Positions 20,341 to 32,896 are shown, counted from the stretch's first letter. The stretch: DNA of 64,000 nucleotides from Rutidosis leptorrhynchoides (GCF_046630445.1 NC_092335.1:4755501-4819500), one strand, 5' to 3'. The notes: generated from the letters alone by a model not told the origin. Program-made: numbers and translations.

Positions 20341-22772
20341 ATGGGAAAACAATGGTTGCTGTATAAGGTGGCAAATGAAGGTGCCTCCGGTGGATGTCAT
20401 GGAACAACAAACACAAAGTCGGCCGGAAAATCAAGAAAACAACGTGGAGATAAACCCACTTCATCTTCTTCATCTGCATCTTCATCTTCTTTTGGTGGTT
20501 GCATGAGTGCTATTTTTCATATGTTTGATATTCAACGCCATCATCTACCCTTTCACCAACCTCCTTTCATTTCTGAATCTTCCATTAATGTCCCAGCTCC
20601 TCAAGAACCAATCCTCAAAGGTGTGTATGTATATCCATACTTATATCTCATGTATCTCTCTAGCTCTCTCTATATATCTGTTTGTACTTTGTGTGGAATG
20701 TCTTTTAATAATTGTGATTAAATACGTGTAGAAGCACCAAGGAACAGTATGGAGTTAGAGGAACAAGAAAAAGAACATGAACCAATGGATAGTTCATCTT
20801 CATCATCATTATCAAGAAAAGTTAAACAAGAAACAAACTTTAATATCCCTGTAATTTTCTACCTAGCTTTATTCTTTCTTCTTTTTCTACCTTTTACTTT
20901 AATAATCTAAAAAGTAAGTCATGATGGTGATAATTATTGTTTATCGTTTATTGTGATGGGTTGTTGGTTTCATAAATAATTCTTTAAATGTATAACTTTA
21001 ATATATCTTTTTACAGATGGGTGGAATTCAAATCAAAACAAAAAGATCAAGATTAATGGATACTACTGATGTATCATCAGAATGCAGTAGTAGCTCACCT
21101 AGTACAAAAACACCTAGTCTAGTTGCAAGATTAATGGGACTTGATCTTCTTCCTGAAAATTCATCTCCTAGAACTTCTTTATCATCTCCAAGACCTTCTT
21201 CATCTTCATCCTCTCACAAACTAATTGCCCGTTCATTGCCCGTGACACCACGGGCATCCACGGGCAGTAGGACGACTTCTGCAGAAGTCGATTATCACCA
21301 TCGCCATTCGCTTCAAGGCAACAAAGAGAACAGGCGAAGATTTGATGAGAATACAAGTGAGTATGCTAAGCAAATTGCGAAACAAGTGAGGGAAAATATT
21401 AGTCGAAGAGTTGGTGCCGATATTACAAACACTCCTAATAAGAAAGAACAACGAAGAGATGAGCTTCTTGTGGTGCTAAAACCTAAGAGACCAACACATC
21501 TTGATGAAGGTATTGGTTTTTATGAAGAACTTGACTAGATTTACATTTTGTCAATTTATTGTACATGTGAAGTTTTTTGAATATCTGATTTTTTTATTTT
21601 ATTTTTATTTTTAGGATATGGAGGTGGAAAAGAAAATGAACCTTGCTCACCAAGGCTCAGGTTATTGGAGATCAAGAACAATCTCAACAAACCCACTTCA
21701 AATTCACCAAAATGTTCACCATTATCAACATGTTCAACAGAAGTTGTTAAAAGTCAATTGGTCAAAGAGGAAATCACGGTAGTGAAGCAAGAGATCTCAA
21801 AGAAAGTGGAATTAAAGTGCAAGAAAATTGCCAATGAAAAATATGATTTGAGATTGAAAAAAATTAATCAACGAGAAGAACTAAAATGTACCAAGAAATG
21901 CAACAACATGAAGAAGTCAACTCCGTTATCAAATCATCTTGTAAATGTCAACACTTCTACAAAGTTTATTTCTTTCAAGAAAGACATAACCTCTCCTTCT
22001 TCAACATTATCTCAAAAACAAGTACTTATCCTAACCTAGTACCAACATTACTATTACTATTACCATTATTTTTCTTATTATTTCCTCCATTTTCCAATGC
22101 AAAAATTTTTTATTCTATTTATTATCTCATATATATTCGCAGGTGACAATAGAAAGCATCACACAATTACCTAGTTGTCAGAGCCAGTCGTACAATACAA
22201 TATTGAACCACAAGCCTAATGACGTCATTTTTAACAGTGACGGTGTCACCATTAACGGCGTTACATCTTCCGACTACTTTGACTACATATCAAAAATCTT
22301 GAATTATACCGGAATTGAAAGCACAACCAAAATATCCATCACACATTGGTACTCACCTTCACACCCGCTCCACCCGACAATCTTGGAAAAAGTCAACAAT
22401 ACCGTCGTTAACTGGAAACTTATGTTTGACGTAACCAACGAGCTTCTTGTGGAAATCTTGAAACCGTACTTAAGATTCAAACCATGGGTGTTTGATCAGC
22501 AAAAGTCAAATCGAATGTATGGGTCGGAATTAATTACAAAATTAAGCAAAAAGATTCAATCTTTTCCTGCAAAGGATTGTCAAGTGTTGGAAGATATCGA
22601 TGAGTTGATAGAAGGTGATATGAGAAGTAGTACACGTGGCATCGGAGAAATAGCGTTTGATGAAGAATCGGAAGAGCTGGTGGCAGAGATTGAACGAGAC
22701 ATGGTTGACACGTTGGTTGGTGAGATGGCAGTTTCAGGGATGATGAAACGCCACGTTGGATTTGCATGTTAG
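20341..22772 (+). CDS. TRM/DUF4378-family protein, five exons
   Basis: Host gene with exons 20341-20620, 20732-20850, 21017-21509, 21615-22021 and 22143-22772. All introns are GT-AG and phases match, giving 642 residues. The N-terminus (MGKQWLLYK) is followed by a basic Ser-rich run and GCMSAIFHMFD. Residues about 168-176 are VARLMGLDL, the DUF3741-associated motif of TON1-recruiting-motif (TRM) proteins. The middle is Ser/Lys-rich and probably disordered. The last about 165 residues are DUF4378 (DYFDYISKIL, WKLMFDVTNELL, LVEILKPYLRFKPW, ELVAEIERDMVDTLVGEM). TRM proteins recruit TON1 and PP2A to cortical microtubules and shape division planes and organ form. The subgroup is uncertain (TRM13/14/15-like is a guess). 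No disabling change is seen. It is the only clear host gene in the window. Confidence 0.88.
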
Positions 22773-23719
22773 GAAGTTGAGGTAGGCAATGTCTGACTGG
22801 GGTCACATGGTTGATTCACGTGATCAGATGCCATTCGTTTAACGGGTTGCACGTGAAAGGTCAAAAAGAAAAAAGAACAATTAAAATATTACAGTAGTAT
22901 TTGGCAGCACAAAAAGACTGGGAGCTCTCAAAATGTACGGTTAGATATGGCTCAAATAGAAGGGAGACATGCTTACCTTTACAATATGAGCACTAATTCT
23001 TATTTAAGCTTTCATGTAATCATGTTTCTTTCCAATTTGTAAACATTATTATGTTTATTACTCACTTTTAGTTTTAGTACGGAATATTGATATTAAAATA
23101 TATTTAGCAATAATAGTGGCGGAGCCATGTTACAGACACTGTTAGCACTTTCTATCAATGGATTTTGGTGGTGAAGCATAATAAGTTACTATTGTTAAGT
23201 AATATACGTGAATCAGTAAAAAAAAATAATTAATAAAATAAAATAAAAATGCATGTATAGTGTTTTTTTGAGACTGACATTAAACATCTGAGCACAATGG
23301 TGCAATGCCAAATCTTGATATTTACGGAGTGAAACTTTGATAAAAATGAAGAAAAAATCTTGATCACTATTCGTGTTGTAAATATGTATTTATAATCGAA
23401 TACTAAATATTTAGAAATTAAATCATTGGCTATGGTATGATCATGTGTTGCGACTTGCGAGTAATGTTGTGAAGTTATTGTGTGACGTGGCAATGTAGTA
23501 AAAAATATGATATAATTGTAAAAGAGGATTGTTTAATGTTGTGTGTTATATACTAAAATAGGATAGGATTAGTAGTTGAATGAAAATAGTGATAATTAAC
23601 TACGTAGTAATATTTAGAAGAAGTAATTAATTAATTAGAATCCATCATATTGTCCGTTGTTTACTCGGCTCCGCTTAACACCTCCCACCACATGTTACAT
23701 GTGTGATGAACGAGTAGCG
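22773..23719. other. 3' flank of host gene, no further gene seen
   Basis: Probable 3' UTR to about 23050, then AT-rich sequence. Short ORFs such as the minus-strand one at 23230-23493 have no recognisable content. Confidence 0.5.
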
Positions 23720-24259
23720 TGTTACTGATTTTAGTGTTATCAACAATCATTTTAGTTATTTGGGATTTATTATAAAGCAAATGTTTATCGAATTAAGCTC
23801 AATGACAAGTTTGGAGAATGCGGAATGCACGCTCGTTCGAGTTAATTCAAAAAGGTATTGGAATTACATCTTTTCATGGGAAGATAACCATGAATGGTTA
23901 CATCTCTTCATGAAGAGTGATGTTATTTCTAAAAGATGTAAATGAAGAGTTGCATATTTTCGTTGAAAGATTGCATATTTACATTGAAAGGTTGCGTCCT
24001 TTCACTCGCACCTTTTCACTTCCTATAAATATAGGAATATATTTTTGCTTTCATAATAAAAATATAAACAGAAAATACACATACTCTCTACCAATTTGAT
24101 CAGTGATTTCGTTGTCAAAAACATTGATTGCATTATTGTCTTATCCCTGTAAAGATTTCGTGCAACCGAGGCAATCGTAGGGTCGAAATACTTTATAGAG
24201 AAAGTGAACACACGATTCAAGAACGAATCCGGCAGTCAATTCATACCTAATTTCTAACA
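23720..24259 (+). mobile_element. Copia-type solo LTR (540 bp)
   Basis: Starts TGTTACTG and ends TTTCTAACA, flanked by the perfect 5-bp duplication TAGCG (23715-23719 and 24260-24264). A TATA box (TATAAATA) is at 24024-24031. Upstream of it are three related units around GAAAGRTTGCAT (about 23945-24000). No internal region exists, so it is a solo LTR from LTR-LTR recombination. Copia origin is inferred from size and the TGTTA/TAACA ends. Confidence 0.8.
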
Positions 24260-24264
24260 TAGCG

Positions 24265-25002
24265 TGGACACACACTTTTCCTCAAGCACGTCCAAGATCA
24301 TCTATTTTAACCTCCATAGTCATAATGATACTATTTGTAGTATCGTTTAGCCTAACAACATTTTCGACATATAAATGCATGATTCCCTATGCAATAAGTA
24401 ATTTGTGATAGATGAAGGTTTTTAATTACTTATATTTATATGTCAGTTTTTTTAAATTTTCGATGTGTGACCTATATTTGTAGTAATTAATTGATTAAAT
24501 TCGATATGGGATTATTTTCACGCCTCACAACCTAAGTTCTAATAGTTGAAGATAACAACAAAACAAAACAATCGGGACGTACGTAGGATCTCGTTTTAGT
24601 GGTCGTTCAATATTGGGGATTTCTGATAGTTTTGAAGGGGAAAACTCAAAAACCAAGGGGACACTCTGCATGAATTTCCGTGAAGGAATCACTACCCAAG
24701 ATATGAATTAAGGAGACACGTTCTATATTTAAATTAGACCGGATTAGATTCTCTATCCTATTTAAATTTAAACAAAAAAATATATAAATATATATAAATA
24801 AAACACAATGTATTAAAATATGATCTGTAACGTTAACATTGTAGTTGTAATATTTAAATTGCAGTTAGACATTATCATTATCCATGTATCTTTACTATGA
24901 AGTTGCGGAGTATATGATACTTGAACAAGCAGCACTTGAACTTCAATTCAATATGGAATTTGATCAATTGCCTGATAACATTATCACATTTCTACATCTA
25001 TA
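24265..25002. other. Non-coding gap, nothing recognised
   Basis: AT-rich sequence between the solo LTR and the foldback. No ORF or repeat structure could be supported. Confidence 0.5.
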
Positions 25003-25011
25003 ATGTATAAT

Positions 25012-25597
25012 GGGCAAATGACCCTAAAAGATAACATAAGTTATCAAATTTGACAATCAAGGTAATCCTCCAAAAAAGATGTCCGAAAATAATTCCAATT
25101 TAATTCTTGCGCAAGAAAAGGATTGCGTGTTTAAAAATTTTAAAATTGAGATAATATCCAATGAAAAAAATAATCTAAAATCGCGAATTACTTCAAATTG
25201 AAAGTTGGAACAGATTCCTAGTGCTTCGAATAACATTTGTTGTGAAGCAACTTGATCCAAAACATCACGAAAAACAACGAATCGAGATGAACAAGTCGTT
25301 TTGTTCAAAAGACTTGTTCATCTCGATTCGTTGAATTTCGTGATGTTTTGGATCAAGTTGCTTCACAACAAATGCTAATCGCAGCACTAGGCTTCTGTTC
25401 CAACTTTCAATTTGAAGTAATTCGCGATTTTAGATTATTTTTTTCATTGGATATTACCTCAATTTTAAAATTTTTAAACACGCAATCATTTTCTTGCGCA
25501 AAAATTAAATTGGAATCTTTTTCGGGCTTACACGATTTGAGGATTACCTTGATTGTCAAATTTGATAACTTATGTTACCTTTTTGGGCCATTTGCCC
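25012..25597. mobile_element. MULE-like foldback (long inverted repeat) transposon
   Basis: Two arms of nearly 290 bp (25012-25297 and 25311-25597) are reverse complements with scattered mismatches around a 13-base loop. The ends are GGGCAAATG and CATTTGCCC. Flanks ATGTATAAT (25003-25011) and ACGTATAAT (25598-25606) match at 8 of 9 positions, as expected for a 9-bp Mutator-type duplication. Each arm, read outward from the loop, stays open for over 80 codons with nearly the same peptide (DQVASQQML, then SNFQFEVIRDFRLFFSLDI). That may be a captured gene piece or chance openness mirrored by the repeat. A transcript would form a long hairpin. Confidence 0.82.
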
Positions 25598-28044
25598 ACG
25601 TATAATCTATCTATCTATCTTACTAAAACGGTAAGATATATCCACGTGGCGCAACCACGTTAAATCTCAGCTAATCCTTTTTTCTCCTAATTTCAGATTA
25701 ATTTAACTAATTATAAGAAAAAGACACGTGTCCCCTTAAACTCGAGATTAAACCGAAATCACGATTCAATCACATTCAAACTCTTTCTGTCTCTCAAAAT
25801 TGAAAACCCTAGAAAACCACCATCACCATCAATATCATTTGATCATCTCAGTGCCATCGTCAAGCTCTTAGGGCTTCGATTAGGGCAGTGATTTCTGCAT
25901 ACCATTGAGAAATTAGGGCTTCGATTACTGTCAAGAAGATGGTTTCATATTACCAGTTACGTTTACATCGTCAATCGAACGATCCGGTTATCAGTATTCT
26001 TTCGATTTCAGCAAACCTTATCAGTTTTTCTTTCGATGATTTCTAATCAGGTATATAATTTTCACTTTCCGGTTATCAGTATTCTTTCGATTTTAGCAAA
26101 CCCGATATTTGTATTGCCATCATCATTTGTCACTTTCTTTTACTATGATTATTAGCGTATAATCTTATCAATATTGGTTTATTAGCATGATGGTGATGAT
26201 GATGGTGATGATAATTGATTGATTCTTTGGTCCTGGATCACGAGTTTTTTTGTAGATTTTTTTGTGAAGACAAACTTTTTCTTGCACTCCAAGTGTTTGT
26301 TTGAATGCTTGAATGAAAAAAGGGAAAAACAATCTTTATCATTAGTTTAACTATATCTGCATAGCATATTATTTGCTTAATGTTCTCATGAATTAACATA
26401 TTTCACTTTACTTTTCAGGCATTAGATGGTCTATTAACTAATCACAATTTGATGAAATGTCAAATGGTGATGGCAATACAAATAAATATACAGAAAAAAA
26501 AACTTCATTCATATGAAGGTAATTTTGTATCTACATACATATTTTAATAGATTAGTATTGATTTTTTATATCTACATTGGTATTAAATATTCATTGGTTT
26601 CATCACATTCTCTCAATTTGATCCCAGTTTAATTTGTGTGATATCGATACACAATTTGTTCTTTGTTTCTTATAAGCAATATCGGGTACTCTACGTTTAG
26701 TTAGACCAAGATTCAACTTGTCAATATTGGGTCATGTTTTCATGGTCAAAGTTCTAATTGTATGTTTCAAGCTCCTTTTATTCTATTATTATATTTTGTT
26801 TTTCACGAACAAAGAAGAAACTATCGGGTACTCTATATTGACGGGTAATTTTTTTAGCACAATTCATATTGATCCGTAAACACTTTTTGTGAATAATTTG
26901 TTTCATCGTGATATGAAGTGATTTGGGGTTTATCTGTAATCTAGCCATTACATCATTGGTACTTTGATTAGTTTTTGTTTAGTACCGGATATAGTGTTTT
27001 ACCTTGGATGATATAGTTAAGATAGTGTTGTTTGTCTTTGGGGTAGTTCATCATGTGTCCAGAGTTTGGGTACTATGACCAACAATTTTTTCTAATATAC
27101 TGTATTGACTCATTTACTTTTTAGATTTAGTATTTTCTTTGCAAGCTGTTCATATTACTGAAATATATGGCATCACATGATACCATTTTTTTTTTTTTTT
27201 TTTTTTTGGTATTTCTTAAGTATATATATGAATTATATAACTTATGTAGTGTCAGTGGCTGTATCAAAGAATGGATTAACTTTATATTAAAACATTATGG
27301 ACTTAATATAAGCCATGTCATCATTTTTGTGCCATCTTCAAATTGAATCAACTATGCACTGTGAGAATAGCTTTACTTACTTGAGTGTCACAATTTTAGT
27401 GCAGCAAAATGATTTACAATGCTATTTGGTGTCTACTTTCTTAGTCTCATTACCAAAAGAAGTCATTATCCTCTAACAACTAACATATCACTTGAATCTT
27501 TGTATTATTTTGTTTTCTCACAGCATAGCATTCTTCCTTTCAAGCCCATCATAATGATCAGAACTAAGTATTTTCTCTTCTTGCAGGATGGTGCAATCCA
27601 GGTCAACTCACGGTTACTAAGTGACTGAACATCTACAAATCTTTTATCAAACGCAACTGAATCCGGTATAACACTATTCCAATCAAGGTATGTAATACAT
27701 CTCATTAGTTTAGTAAAGCGACTATCTCAAGATATGCACCTTTTGATATATGCACAAATCTCGAGTTATGTTATACGTCTCAAGGTACACACCTTTTGGT
27801 GAAAGTTACTTATACATTATCATAGTTATCGAAGACATGATTATTTTGAATTGGAATTACTATATCACAGTTTAAAGTTGTAATTATTCTTACGCGACTT
27901 TTGCAATCATCACAACAATTTGAAAAGTTGAAGCAAATATAACAAGTATGTTTGTTTGTCAAGTTGTAAACTAAAAGTATGTTTGTTCAGATACAACCCG
28001 TTCGATAAACTCTCAGCTAATCTTTTATATTTTTTTTTCATCTT

Positions 28045-28073
28045 CCGTGCAACCCACGACCTCTTAAAACTAG
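28045..28073 (+). mobile_element. Degraded internal Helitron 3' terminus
   Basis: CCGTGCAACCCACGA then CCTCTTAAAACTAG. It matches the terminal hairpin and CTAG layout at 31256-31282 with several substitutions. Confidence 0.5.
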
Positions 28074-29667
28074 ATATGGACTGTTGTTGTTATTGCTAAA
28101 ATTTTACAGGCTAGGCTGGTGCTGCTTATTATTTGTTACAGTATTTGCTTGCTAGTCATCTAAGTTGACTTTTAGCCTATAATCTATGTTTATGTTTGAT
28201 TGACAAGTTAAATTTATGTTATAGCTGGTAGTTGTTTGGATAAGATAATGGGTTAAAACGGGTAAATGTTTATGTGGTTTGTAGTGGTTCGGATCAGGTT
28301 GAACTGAAAAGAATCTAACTAATATATACATTTGTGTGTTAAATACGATTAAATAAGAAAATAATAACATAAGGTAATTCATTACTATACTTTAATACCA
28401 TATTGTATACATTATAGCTAACTGAAGCATTTATGCTCATTATTCTTGAATTTTCAAATAACAATGATCATTTATGGGAGGTCCCCTGTTTGAGAATTAT
28501 AGTAAGCAACAACAACTCCTATTATATCTAACAATCTGCTATTCTGTTGTATAAATGGCAGTGGCACACAGTACCAATTCTTAGAACTTTTATTTAATAG
28601 TGTGTCACAATTATTTTGCTAACATACTAGAACTTGACTCGGCTTACAGAATTACAAAGTTCAGCTGCGAACCAAGATTAGTAAGAACGAGAATTATAGT
28701 TTAATATATTTTATTTTGATTAAGAATGTTCAGTTACAAGTATTTTTAAGGGTTATGAGGTTATTATTGTGCCTCACTGTTAAATAAAAGTTCTAAGAAT
28801 TGGTCCTGACCCGAATTCCACGGCCAGATTTATCCTTTCCTTACTTTGAACTAATTGTGTTTTTCAAGTTCACTCTGTTTTCATTTTTTCTATCAAATCT
28901 TATAGGTTGGTATCTCCACAAACAAAATATGACCGAAAGAGCCAACGCCCTTCATGATGAAAAGCAATACCAGTTAACACCGAGCTTGACTGCAAGGCGG
29001 TGAGTCCAACCCAAATCGAGGTCAGACATGATTGCAATAGGTGGATTGTGATGGTTTTGAAACCAATATTTAATAGGGTTATGAAGATCACTAAAAGCAA
29101 CCATCATGGCACAAAAACGTCCACCCGGTAAGTAATTGGCATTTTCAATACTGGTAGGGATGGCGGGGTTCGACGGTAGAGGGAGGACATGGGTGGTGAT
29201 GGTGGTTGGATGGGCCGAAAGTTGTGGGGTTTAATAGGGTGACTTTTTGTGTGGGATTAGAATGGTGATTTATTAAGATGGACTTATCACTTTTGACATG
29301 AATGTTGATATGCAACTTATATAATTACACATCTGAATATATATGCTGAAACTATAAATCAAATATTAGTAACATCGATGTTATTCTGGACATATAAGTA
29401 ATTTATTGCACAAGTTTAACTTATGCACCACAATTAACTGACTTCTAATCTTTTGAGATAAAAAATAGGTTAGGTTTAACTCTCAGCAACCCAGTGCTAT
29501 TTTAACCCAGACTTCTAAGAGTTTAAAGAATCAATCAACGAGTAAGTAATATCAAACTATTAACAAATACATTAATCTTGTGATCTAAGATAGTTTTAAG
29601 CTAATGTTTAGTCACATCTATAGCCATGTGATGTCCTTTTAAGCACACATATCTTTTCTTTTTAAAC

Positions 29668-29690
29668 AGTCGTGCAACGTACGGGCTCAA
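29668..29690 (+). mobile_element. Second degraded Helitron-like 3' hairpin
   Basis: TCGTGCAACGTACGGGCTC resembles the terminal hairpin at 31256-31275, but no clear CTAG follows. Confidence 0.35.
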
Positions 29691-30883
29691 AACACCACAA
29701 ATTCATTAACCATTGCGTTTGATTACAGCTATGCAACATACATCCAAGTTCTATCCTAATCTTCCAGATGAGCTGACTTGAACACAATTGAATGGGGTGT
29801 GTTTCGAAATTTCATTCAATGTAGTTAACATGTATAACACATTTTCTCTTATATTCTTATTTATTGTAATTTTGATCTTCATTTTGTTTAGACGATGCAG
29901 TATGCGATACAACTTGTGGTTCATTTGGAGTGATCTGTTATAGAGGCAATTATTATATATCAAGAACATTTTAAAGGATAAAGAGCAAGATGAATGCACT
30001 CTTCTTAGTTAAACACTATTGAGAGTGACGTTAAAAGAACCACTACGATGTGAATGAACCTGTAAGCTCACTTGTATGATCTTTCATTTATGCTAATCTC
30101 TTTCATTTTACTTAAATTCTAATAAACTTACCTTTCAATATCATGTTGAATTAAATAGTTTTGTTTGTTGTGTGGTCGTTGTTTAGTCATATTTGGATAT
30201 TTTTGTAGGGTTCTTGGTCTTATAATTTTGATCTTACAATGGTCGTTTAATTAAGTATGATCTGCTGTCCATCAATTTTATATGTAATTTCCTCCTACTT
30301 GATAGAACATATGCATCCTAATATTGAAATGCTATTGTTATCAATCAAAATATCGAAATTTTGGTATCGTTTAATTTATGATCTTAGATCACTGATTGTA
30401 TGAATTCGTTGGGTAATTTTGAAGGCCAAAAGTAGAACCTTAATCAAACGAGGGTATGTGCTTAATCTCTTACTCTTTAATCTTTATATAGTTACTTCAT
30501 TACTTATCTTTTATGTTAACTCTTTTTGTTTTATTATTTTTGTTGGTTCTATTGTGATTAGTAATATATGTAGGGTCATTATTATTGTACTCCGTATCAC
30601 GTAAGCTGCATATGTACATTTTCAGGTTGGTTAATTTCTCATTAATCATTATGTTTAACTAATTAATGATTACAGACATGGGAGATATGCTTTGATTTGA
30701 GAATGATCAAGGTTGAGATACAGATGCTCTTAGTTGGGTTTCAAGGGTTATTGAGATATACAAGTTTATCAGTAGATTAGAACTTGCAACTTTGAATATG
30801 AGGTTAATATTCACCAACGTCAATCGTTTACCTATATATTCACCAAATTTATAGTTTGCTTTATTTTTAAAAGCTCAAACCAT

Positions 30884-31034
30884 TGTTCGTGAATCGTCGA
30901 AAATAGTCACAGGGTAATTTAATATATGAATTATTTCAAAAATTTTGAGACTCACCATTACAGACTTTGCTTATCGTGTCGAACCCATATAAAGATTAGG
31001 TTTAAATTTGGTCAGAAATTTCTGGGTCGTCACA
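30884..31034 (-). repeat. LTR head fragment (B/D/E type) within the Helitron
   Basis: The minus strand reads TGTGACGACCC from 31034, then GACACGATAAGCAAAGTCTG, and ends at GATTCACGAACAA. It is the first about 150 bases of the B/D/E LTR type and nothing more. Confidence 0.75.
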
Positions 31035-31255
31035 GGTATATGATATGTATTGTTCTTACTTCTTATAATACATATACAATATTTAACAATATATGATCGT
31101 TTACAATACTGATCGTTTCACTACATTTACTTTAGGTACCACTATTATTAATACTTAAGGGTTTCTTAATTAAAATTTGTATACTACAGCTATTCAGTCT
31201 CAATAATAACGCATATAAAAGTTTAAAAACCAATAATGTTTGCGGATGAGTCTCC

Positions 31256-31282
31256 GTGCAACGCACGGGCTCATAAATCTAG
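31256..31282 (+). terminator. Helitron 3' terminal hairpin and CTAG
   Basis: A perfect 6-bp stem with AAC loop, 12 bases before the CTAG end. Confidence 0.75.
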
Positions 31283-31639
31283 TATCTATAATATATCCAA
31301 ATTAAATTGTTAACATGCCATAAATTTGGTTCAACACATTTAAGACATGACCTTAACTCTTGTTTTGTAGGCGAAAATAAACAGGGAAAAAAAAATCCCC
31401 ATTGGATGGTGACATTGTTGAAATTTAGTGATTCAATTGCCAAACTGTAATCATAATTGGACCCAAAATTTAATGTGAGTGATGGTCCATAGCATCATAG
31501 TCTCACTCGTGAATGTATATTTCAACAGTGATCAATTGTGTAGTTCCATTTAAAAGTAACGTATCCTATATTCATCAATTATAAGTTTATAACAACTAGC
31601 TTGTTTGATAATATTTGTAATCTTTCTTTTTGATGGGTT

Positions 31640-31806
31640 AAGAGAAGGGGTAAACTTATTTTGAGTCACAATACGTGGCTTAGTGTCCCTTTATAATGCT
31701 CGAGTTTCGGTCCGTTTCTAGTGTCTTGCTACCGGGAACTCGAGCTCGTTTCTAGCGTCTTGCTAGCGGGCTTTTAATAAAGTTTGACGTTCTAAAAAAA
31801 TTATAA
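31640..31806 (+). mobile_element. Possible truncated LINE 3' end
   Basis: Two about 35-bp related units with TTTCTAGYGTCTTGCTA and a GGG end (31698-31770), then TTTTAATAAAGTTTGACGTTC and a short A tract. This resembles 3' tails of plant LINEs as I remember them. No reverse transcriptase is present. Confidence 0.35.
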
Positions 31807-31997
31807 CAAATAGTTGTATCTGGATATAATGATTGGGGATGGTTTTCAGATTGAAACTACACAAAACAGTAAATTATATTCAAGGCATTCCATAAGATTA
31901 CTTTTTCGGAGTGTTTTAAACAAGTATCCTTCTTTTCGTTACTTCATCCATGATAGTGAGTTTCATTCGTTGTTTGTAAAATTTTCGACAAGACTTA

Positions 31998-32428
31998 TGT
32001 TGGATGTGTGAAGTAGATTAAACAAAAAAAAAAGGTAATATTAACTTGGAGATCAAGTTAAAGCTTGGAGATCAAGTCAAAGCTTGGAGAACAAGTCAAG
32101 CTTGGAAGACAAGTTTTACTTGAGGAACAAGAAGTTGATATTTATGGAATGTTTCTTGTACTTGAAGGCCAAGTTAAACTTGTGCAACAAGGTTTTAAGC
32201 TTAATGCTTCCCTATAAATAGACCCATAATCTCATTGTAACTCATCACAAATTCTATCAATAAAATCTCTCTAGTTTGGTCCGTGGATTAAAGTAATCAA
32301 CCATTGATTACATATAATCACGTTAAATCATTGTGTTCTTAATTTTCTAGTTTATTGTCTTCGTTTGTCTATAGTGGGTTGGGTAATCTTTGGGAATTAC
32401 CCTTATTGTTGGGTCCTAAATCCTAACA
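31998..32428 (+). repeat. 5' LTR of the Copia element
   Basis: TGTTGGATGTG to AAATCCTAACA, two bases before the PBS. A TATA box (TATAAATA) is at 32213-32220. Upstream are about seven short inverted units of the pattern CTTGnnnnnCAAGT (32044-32192). The left end is inferred, since the 3' LTR is not in the window to compare. Confidence 0.65.
32044..32192 (+). repeat. Array of CTTG-N5-CAAG units in the Copia U3
   Basis: Units begin near 32044, 32063, 32082, 32100, 32118, 32160 and 32178; the first four have a period of 18-19 bp and most keep the CTTG/CAAG arms. The array ends about 20 bases before the TATA box, a typical U3 enhancer position. Confidence 0.65.
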
Positions 32429-32430
32429 AT

Positions 32431-32442
32431 TGGTATCAGAGC
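32431..32442 (+). promoter_or_regulatory. Primer-binding site of the Copia element
   Basis: TGGTATCAGAGC, initiator tRNA-Met complement, 23 bases before the gag ATG. Confidence 0.9.
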
Positions 32443-32464
32443 TCAAGATTTTCGAATTGGGAAG

Positions 32465-32896
32465 ATGGCGGAAGACGTAAAATTTAGAATCAATAAATTT
32501 GATGGAAAAGACTTCGGCTTTTGGAAGATGCAAATTGAAGATTATTTGTATCAAAAGAAGCTACACCAACCCTTGTTGGAGGTCAAACCCGAAGGCATGG
32601 ATGATGCTGATTGGTCTCTTTTGGATCACCAAGCTTTGGTGAGATTCGTTTTTCTCTGTCAAAGAACGTTGCATATAACGTTGTGAATGAGAAAACAACG
32701 TTTCCATGATTGAAGGCTCTCTCTAACATGTATGAAAAACCCACGGCGGCGAATAAGGTTTTTCTTATGCGACAATTGTTCAATACAAAGACGAGGGAAG
32801 GTTCGAGTGCAACGGATCACATCAACGAATTCAACAATATTATATCAAGGCTTGAATCGGTAGATCTCAAGTTTGATGATGAGTTAAAAGCACTAA
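32465..32896 (+). pseudogene. Copia gag, N-terminal part
   Basis: Begins MAEDVKFRINKFDGKDFGFW, typical for Tnt1/Tork-type gag (UBN2-like domain). A one-base deletion near 32640 shifts the frame, and a TGA follows near 32708. The frame resumes with LKALSNMYEKPTAANKVFLM and runs to the LTR E insertion at 32897. The gag would form the particle shell around the element RNA. Confidence 0.85.

Larger units (their letters stand above)
25606..31282 (+). mobile_element. Non-autonomous Helitron, probably composite (5.7 kb)
   Basis: The 5' end TCTATCTATC follows an A at 25605. The 3' end has a hairpin CCGTGC-AAC-GCACGG (31256-31270), then GCTCATAAATCTAG ending at 31282, followed by T. That is the expected A^T insertion and CTAG end. 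No Rep or helicase domain is visible. Two older, degraded 3' termini in the same orientation lie inside (28045-28073 and about 29668-29690), suggesting nested Helitrons or read-through growth. No protein-coding signal was recognised; the short ORFs at 27419, 28152, 28800, 29751 and 30419 lack recognisable motifs. Confidence 0.75.
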
